DNA from: Apodemus sylvaticus
Lineage: Eukaryota; Chordata; Mammalia; Rodentia; Muridae
Length of the DNA: 64,000 bases
Direction: 5' to 3'
Assembly (NCBI RefSeq): GCF_947179515.1
Contig: NC_067480.1
Span: forward strand, 14,223,588-14,287,587
The position numbers and the translations under genes were made by a program. A model generated the notes under the pieces. It did no database searches. It was not told where the DNA came from and saw nothing but the letters and a program-made list of their open reading frames with translations. Positions 57,868-64,000 of the stretch are shown piece after piece (positions within the stretch are counted from its first letter, which is position 1; every line of letters begins with the position of its first letter).

Positions 57868-58125
57868 CTGGTTATCTCTAGTCCTTTCTGCCCTCGCTAT
57901 TATCTGACTGGAGCCTGTCCTACCTGTGATCCTTGGTTTGTCTGAGCTCCTGGGAGTCAAACTGCCTCTGGGACCCTGAGATTCTACTGTGACCAAGCTC
58001 TTGTGATCCTGTGATCCTGGGTGTGTAAAAGTGCCTGGAAGTGGATCTTTCTCTGGGAGTTTTGGGACTGGCTGAGGAGTTTGCACCCAAGGTCTGCTCA
58101 GAGCACCTGACCAGACAGACAGGCG

Positions 58126-58980
58126 ACTTTCACTTTCTAAATCTGTAAAATCCCATAAATTTAAGTTAAAAATTCTTTATGGGATTCAAATCATTTTCCA
58201 ACTTTTGCTTAAATGTTTTTCAAACGAAGAAGACTGAATGTACAAAGAATGAATTCGATGTCTTCATGGGATAGAAGATATACAGGATAAACCTTTGTCT
58301 TAATCCCACAATTTTATCAACAAAAAATTACAACCTTTTTCTGTTTTCCATGTAAAAAGCTGACTTCTTTGTACTACTATTTTAGCTGTACAGTTTCAGA
58401 ATATTGATTTATGAGTACATATTCAGAAAATGACAAATAGTTTAATTATTACTATGTCCTGTAAATAACCTGTGCATGCAAAAAGTTTGCCAAGGTCACT
58501 TGCTAACTTACTAGACTTAAACATATATAAACATGCATAGTTTGATCTAAGAATAAGGAGTCTTATTACTTTTCTGGAAACCCTAGTGGGCTATTCCTTT
58601 CTCATGAATAGAGAACAACTACTGAGTTTTGTGGCTGACAATGTTGTCTACATACAAATCATGCTGAGATCTGATGAACAAACAAATCATTCAAACAGTG
58701 GGAAAAATTAGAAACTGCTTTGATTATCCTCAGTCTAGCTTTAATTTCTGTTTATATTCCCAGTAACACTGTAGTTTCAAGGACAAAAACAATCCCTTTC
58801 TCTCTCAAATATAGCTGTTTGTCTACATGGGCTGGAATCTCACTCAAGTATCATGATATTCTCTTGTTCTTTAGGATTCTTACAATTAAGATGAAACACA
58901 AAGTGAATTCTTTAGCTATGTGATATAGATCCAAAGAGACAATTGGCTCTGACTTGCTTTGGTTTTCTTATCCTCATCCT
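58126..58980. other. Nothing recognised
   Basis: No element landmarks or reading frame. Confidence 0.4.
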
Positions 58981-58984
58981 CATA

Positions 58985-59775
58985 TTGAGAATAGAATACA
59001 CATGGTATGTATTCCATGATAAGTGGATATTGGCCCAGAAGCTTGGAATACCCAAGATATAATGCACAGACTACATGAAGCTTAATAAGGAAAACCAAAG
59101 TATGAATACTTCTGTCCTTCTTTGATAGGATACAAAATACCCATGGGAGGAAAGATAGAAACACAGTGTGAAGCAGAGATTGAAGGAAAGACCATCCAGT
59201 AACTGCCCCACCTGGAGATCTATCCCATATACAGTTACCCAACCCAGACACTATTGTGGATCCCAACAAGTGTTTGCTAACAGGAGCCTGATATAGCTGT
59301 TTTCAGAAAGGCCCTGCCAGTGACTGACAAATACAGAGGTGGATGCTCTCAGCCAACCATTGAACTGAGCACAGGGTTGCTAATGGAGGAGCTAGAGAAA
59401 GGACCCAAGGAGTTGAAGGGGTTTGCAGCCCCATTGGAAGAACACTAATATGAACTAACCAGTATCCCCAGAGCTCCCAAGGACTTAACCACCAACCAAA
59501 GAATACACATGGAGAGACCTATGGCTCCAGTCACTTGAGTAGCAGAGGATGGCCTGGTCAGACATCAGTGAGAGTAGCTGTCCTTGGACCTTTGAAGGCT
59601 CATTTTCTTAGGGTAGGGGAATGCCAGGTCAGGGAAGCAGAAGTAGGTAGGTTAGTGAATAAGAGGAGGGGGGATGGGATAGGGGATTTTGGAAGGGGAA
59701 ATGAGGAAGGGGGATAGCATTTGAAATGTAAATAAAGAAAACATATAATAAAAAAAGTAAAAAAAAGAGAGAGAA
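58985..59775 (+). mobile_element. Lx-type L1 end: last ORF2 codons, 3' UTR, poly-A
   Basis: Starts in the 'HGMYSLISGY' region ('acacatggtatgtattccatgataagtggatattgg'). It then has an almost complete Lx 3' UTR ('agaagcttggaatacccaaga', 'ctgccccacctggagatc', 'ccaaccattgaactgagcac', 'ccaccaaccaaagaatacacatgg') and ends 'catttgaaatgtaaataaag' with an A-rich tail. No target duplication was identified. Confidence 0.9.
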
Positions 59776-59849
59776 TATGATCATTATTTTGTACTTTATT
59801 CTGTATAAAACCACTTTCTATTATATACTAATGCCTCTATTTTAAGTTC

Positions 59850-60160
59850 TTTTTATAACATATTTTTATCAATTCTTTGAGAATGCCACTCCATGTGTCG
59901 TGATCACACTCATTTCCCATTCCTTCCCTGACCCTTGTGACTTCTACTCCAATCCCCCCAAAATTAAATTTAAATTTAAAAAAATAGAAGAAAGCCCATA
60001 AAAGTCCAAATTGTGTTATCTATATACTCAATGGAGCATGATCAAACTCTCAGATACCTGCCCTTTAACTAAAACTAAGCCCTTCATTTCACGTTCTTAA
60101 CTATGACTTACAACTCTTCCTTTATCTCATGATTGCTTCTGTTCTTGACTATATAAAATC
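59850..60160 (-). repeat. Old rodent L1-tail-type repeat
   Basis: 'ttctttgagaatgccactccatgtgtcgtgatcaca', 'ccaaattgtgttatctatatactcaatggagcatgatc', 'agatacctgccctttaactaaaac' match the order of a common rodent repeat in reverse, of the family noted near 36.4 kb. Confidence 0.5.
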
Positions 60161-61565
60161 ACTTTCATGGCTCTGGGTTTTCACATAATTTAATGTGGAA
60201 TATTTCTGCATATTAGCCCAAGCATTTCATTATGAACAATTCCTGCTTTATTTATTTATATATATTTATATTTTTTTATTTATACATATTTAAAAACATT
60301 ATATATAATATATTATATAATTTATATATTATATAATTGTCTGCTTTTATATAGTTTTTATGAAAAGCATATAGTAGTGTAACATTTTTTGAGGTTTTCT
60401 AATGTTGATACAGATACTGTTATTATCGTTGCTGTTATATCAATCATTAGATTGTTAATTTATATGGAATACAATATTCCAATGATAACAGAAGGCCCAG
60501 TCCCATGGCTACTGAATTTAAGGAGATATAGTGCCAAGAAGGCAGAGAGATACTCCTAGATCTCAGTAGTGATAGAAGCAGAGTGAGCAAGGTCAACAGG
60601 GAGAAAATAAGATTCAATCAAAGTACATGAAGAAACACAGATTCATGAGTATTTTCAAGGTTATTCATATATTTATCTTCAGAAATAATGAAAAGTTATT
60701 TTTCTCTAATCTCAAGCATACAGGATGCCAAAATTGCTTATCCCATAAAACCATCTGTAAGAGCCTAGATATTCTTCTTTTGTTTGACAAGTCATCAGGA
60801 ATAAGAAATTGGCTTCAAGGAATTCAAAGATGCTTCGCCACTCCAGGGAATGAATAAAACCTATCTCCATGATATACTAATGGCATGAGGAACATTAATG
60901 GCAGCATACAAGAATTTGAGCCTTCATATTTCTATTGACAATGATTTCATGTTGTCTTCTTTTCATCTAAGGAACAAGGCAAAATTATTTTCCAACATTA
61001 ATTTTTAAATGTAATATTGGTAATTTTAACACTCAGGAGGTATAGAAAAAGGGTTTATAAATTCAGAAGGCCTAGTTTACATATGAACAACCTCCTTAAC
61101 AAAACAAATAATAAAAAATAAAAAAATGTAGAACCACACTACATTTTGTAATCTTACAAAATTTTTACATAGCTCTACCCCATTACCCATGAGTGTCATC
61201 TCTAGTGAATATATAGAATGCTAATGACAAAATCATGCACACATTCTTCAATGCTGTCCCACAGCATTTATAGATTATTTATATTGAGCCATCCCAAAGT
61301 AATAATTGTTAAGCCAATAGATTTGTTTAGTTTTGTAGGAAATTTGTTTTATGAAATATGAAATTAAATACAGTATTTCACAAAGTCCCATTTATGAAGC
61401 TAAACTAATCCTACTACATAGTGAATAGTCTGAGTGAATATTACAGCAAAACTATGTTAAAAAATGACCACTTCAAGACAAAATCTACAGTGCTAGTGAT
61501 ATGTACCTATACAGTGCTTACAGAAAACAGTGAAGAACACATTGAGAGGACAATTTGAATATTTG
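60161..61565. other. AT-rich sequence, nothing recognised
   Basis: Contains a TA-rich palindromic stretch at about 60250-60345 ('atatataatatattatataattt'). No element or coding signature. Confidence 0.45.
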
Positions 61566-61568
61566 AAT

Positions 61569-61953
61569 TGTACTGGCTGATTTTGTATGTCAACTTGACA
61601 CAGGCTGGAGTTATCACAGAGAAAGGAGCTTCAGTTGGGGAAGTGCCTCCATGAGATCCAGATGTGGGGCATTTTCTCAATTAGTGATCATGTCCAGAGG
61701 GCCCCTTGTGAGTGGTACCACCTTTGGGCTGGTGTTCTTGGGTTCTTTAAGAGAGCAGGCTGAGCAAGCCAGTAAGGAATATCCCATCATGGCCTCTGCA
61801 TCAGCTCCTGCTTCCTAACCTGCTTGAGTTCCAGTCCTGACTTCCTTTTGTGATGAAGAGCAATGCAGAAGTGTAAGCTGAATAAACCCTTTCCTCCCCA
61901 ACTTGCTTCATGGTCATGATGTTTTTGCAGCAATAGAAACCCTGACTAAGACA
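61569..61953 (+). repeat. Solo LTR, rodent ERVL type (MT2-like)
   Basis: Begins 'tgtactggctgattttgtatgtcaacttgacacaggctgg' and has 'gaaggagcttcagttgggg'-type, 'cattttctcaattagtgatc', 'ggctggtgttcttgggttc', 'gagagcaggctgagcaagccag', 'ggcctctgcatcagctcc' and 'gctgaataaaccctttcctcccc' (with AATAAA). It ends 'gaaaccctgactaagaca'. No env or gag is attached. It is the plus-strand counterpart of 48.96-49.37 kb. Confidence 0.72.
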
Positions 61954-62284
61954 AAAAATATAACTAATAGTTAAATAAAATGTACAATTAAAAAATTTCC
62001 AAAGGAAAGACACAATGTAAACAAAACTACTTTACTTGAAACAGGGAAAATAGCACCTCACTTTTTTCCATCACAATATAACTTGTCCCAGAATTGCATA
62101 GTTTGAAACCCAGGTTCCTAGAAATGTTAAAGGAATCCACAGAGCAGAGTAGAGCTGATGAGTTTCATGTTTTAAACTGAACACATTCTCATATAGGATG
62201 CTGTGTTATGCCATATCTATTTACACAATGCACAATATAAAAAGGTGCAAATTCATATGCATGTACAGTTATGCACCAGATGAT
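61954..62284. other. Nothing recognised
   Basis: No landmarks. Confidence 0.4.
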
Positions 62285-63190
62285 TTCTTTCTTTCTTATT
62301 TCTTTTTTTGAAATCCAGCAGTTGCCTCCTTCCAGGTCCCAACCCACACAGTTCCTCATCCCATTCCTCGTTCCCCTCATCTCCAAAAGGATGCTTCCCC
62401 AGCACCAGGACTCCTCCCTCCCTGAGGCCTCAAGACTTTTGAGGATTAGGCACACCATCTTCCACTGAGGCCAAACCAGGCAGACCACTGCTGTATGTAT
62501 GTCAGGGGCCTCAGACCATCTGTGTATGCTATTTGGTTGGTGGCTCAGTCTCTGGTACCTCCCTAGGTCATGGGTTATTTGAGGATGCAGGTCTTCCTAT
62601 GGTATCACTTTCCTTTTCCACTTCTTCTATCTTTCCCCTAATTCAATCGTAGGGGTCTCCTACTTCAGTCCAATGGTTCCATATAAGTATATGTGTCTGC
62701 TTCAGTCAGCTGCTGGTTGGGCCTCTCAGAGGTCACCCATGCCAGTCTCATAGCTGTAAGCAAATCATAGCATCAGTAATAGTGTCAGACCTTGGTGTCT
62801 CTCCAAAAGATGGATCACAAGTTGGGTTGGTCCACTTAATTGCCTTTCTCTCATTTTCTTCTCCATCTTTGTCCCTGCAATTCTTTTAGACAAGAACATT
62901 TCTGGGACAGAAAATTTGACTTTATGGTTGGTAATACCATTCCTCCTCTTGAGACTCTATCAATTGGAGCTGAACTTTTCAAGGTCCCTCTCTCCAATGT
63001 TGGGCATTTCATATAAGGTCACTCACATTGAATCCTGAGAGTCTCCCACCTCCCAGGTCTCTAGTACTTTCTAGAGGATCCACATCTTCTACCCTCTGAG
63101 GCTGCATATTTCCATTCATTCCTCTGGCCCTCTTGGATTCTCTCTTGAGTCTCCCATACTTGATCCTGCTCCCCCTTCCCCCTCCTCTTC
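62285..63190 (-). mobile_element. Old rodent L1 3' UTR, minus orientation
   Basis: T-rich start, then antisense L1-tail blocks: 'catcccattcctcgttcccctcatctccaaaaggatg', 'gctgtatgtatgtcaggggcctcag', 'tttggttggtggctcagtctctgg', 'catagcatcagtaatagtgtcag', 'ttctgggacagaaaatttgac', 'gttgggcatttcatataaggtc' and 'tcctgagagtctcccacctcccaggtctct'. About 900 bases, moderately diverged. Confidence 0.78.
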
Positions 63191-63214
63191 CCCCATCTGG
63201 CCCAAATCTTTCCC

Positions 63215-63545
63215 TCCCTTTGCCTGGACCCTGGGATCTTTCAAACACTGGACCACCAACCAAGCTGTATATACCAACTGATATGAGGCACCCAACAAAT
63301 ATACAGCAGAGGACTGTCAAGTCTGAGTTTAGTCAGGGAAGATTCACCTAACCCTCAAGAGACTGGAGGCTCCAAAGTGTTTAAAGGTCTGATGAGGTAG
63401 GGTTGGGGTAGGGTTGGGACATCCTCATGGAGACAGGTTGGTAGGTAGGAGGTATGGGATGTAGAGCAGTCAAAGGGTGTACTGGGAGGGAAATAAAACC
63501 TGGAGTTTAAAATAAAAAATTTACAATAAAGATCCAGGATATCAT
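63215..63545 (+). mobile_element. Old rodent L1 3' UTR, plus orientation
   Basis: 'ggaccctgggatctttcaaacactggaccaccaacc', 'aactgatatgaggcacccaac', 'cagcagaggactgtcaag', 'catcctcatggagacagg' and the end 'gggagggaaataaaacctggag' with an A-rich tail. Same tail type as the minus copy beside it, so the two form a large imperfect inverted repeat. Confidence 0.78.
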
Positions 63546-63546
63546 A

Positions 63547-64000
63547 AAGTCCAAGTGGATCAAGGACCTCAACATAAAATCTGATAGACTGAATCTAATA
63601 GATGCCCTTGTTCTTAATAGCTAAATAGTATTTCATTGTGTAAATGAACCACATTTTCTGTATCCATTCTTTGCAACCAGGCAAAGGGATGGAACTAGAA
63701 AATATCATCCTGAGTAGCCCAGACACAAAAGGACATGCATGATATGTACTCACTATAAAAGTGGATATTAGCCAAAAATTACAGAATACCTCAGACACAA
63801 CCTACAGAATTTAAGAAGTTTAACATGCAGAAAGTCCACCCTTGGCCTTGGGGTTGCTTCAATTCTGCTTAGTAGGGGGAAGAAAATAATCAAGAGAGGC
63901 AGAGGGATGGAGGGATTTGGGCCAGATTGGGAGGTGTAGAGAGACACGTTGATCAATGAAAAACACAGAAATAAAAACACACACTGCCGGCACTTGATCT
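63547..64000 (+). mobile_element. L1 mosaic with two strand switches
   Basis: 63547-63600 is plus-strand ORF2 ('SKWIKDLNIKSDRLNLI'). 63601-63680 is minus-strand ORF2 C-terminus ('EWIQKMWFIYTMKYYLAI'). 63681-63775 is plus-strand ORF2 end ('MELENIILS'-type, 'GYxx' stop region), continuing into an L1 3' UTR that runs towards the window edge ('agagaggcagagggatggaggg'). All parts are diverged. Confidence 0.75.

Larger units (their letters stand above)
56600..58125 (-). mobile_element. Lx-type L1 5' region: 5' UTR, ORF1, start of ORF2
   Basis: Minus strand. The 5' UTR is about 57868-58125, the ORF1 start 'MAGGKQKNISNRNQ' at 57867, ORF1 runs to about 56720, and then the ORF1-ORF2 gap and first ORF2 codons to about 56600. 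It lacks everything downstream of ORF2's start, so it is a 3'-truncated or later-deleted copy, unlike normal 5'-truncated L1s. It is interrupted by a tiny L1 tail at about 56997-57035. Confidence 0.85.

Overview
This is mammalian, rodent, nuclear DNA, most likely from a rat (Rattus). The youngest LINE-1 (L1) copies end in a 3' UTR of the type I know from rat L1 and not in the mouse L1 A/T/Gf 3' UTR. Older copies are Lx-type L1 shared by murine rodents. B1, B2/B3 and MaLR/ERVL LTR remnants fit a murid genome. The genus call rests on memory of these families and needs an alignment to confirm. I see no exon, promoter, CpG island, tRNA or rRNA of a host gene, so the window reads as intergenic or deep-intronic, AT-rich, repeat-laden sequence. 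The only long open reading frames are pieces of L1 ORF1 and ORF2, and every one is broken.

Layout. At 1-3190 an old L1 3' UTR is split by a young L1 (448-2932) whose 5' part is inverted. Sequence to about 7.5 kb is AT-rich and mostly unrecognised. At 7.52-15.96 kb an older, also inverted L1 is split by a near-complete 6-kb L1 (7631-13618, minus strand). At 17.7-23.8 kb a very old minus-strand L1 has been entered by an ERVK-like provirus (17876-22901, 6-bp target duplication GTTAAC) and by a short young L1 tail. A second near-complete 6-kb L1 lies at 25289-31273 (minus). At 31.3-34.3 kb the DNA looks single-copy and holds a possible conserved non-coding block. At 34.6-40.1 kb are Lx L1 tails, B3 SINEs and a GA microsatellite. 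At 40-45.6 kb it is mostly unrecognised. At 45.6-49.4 kb are MaLR/ERVL LTR remnants and a rearranged L1 piece without a 3' end. At 51.06-52.63 kb is a third L1 with a 5' inversion. At 53-64 kb are an RMER1-like repeat, B1 copies, Lx fragments (including an ORF1/5' UTR piece at 56.6-58.1 kb), an ERVL-type LTR and a strand-switching L1 mosaic at the right edge.

How it works together. There is no pathway or operon here. L1 ORF1 (RNA-binding chaperone) and ORF2 (endonuclease plus reverse transcriptase) once made the copies by target-primed reverse transcription. The legible products are target-site duplications, poly-A tails, 5' truncations and 5' inversions. L1-derived sequence covers a little under half of the window. 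I found no new defence or metabolic system. The most informative content is the set of insertion structures: three separate 5'-inverted L1s, nested insertions whose relative order can be read directly, and two full-length L1s that both lost the same endonuclease aspartate.
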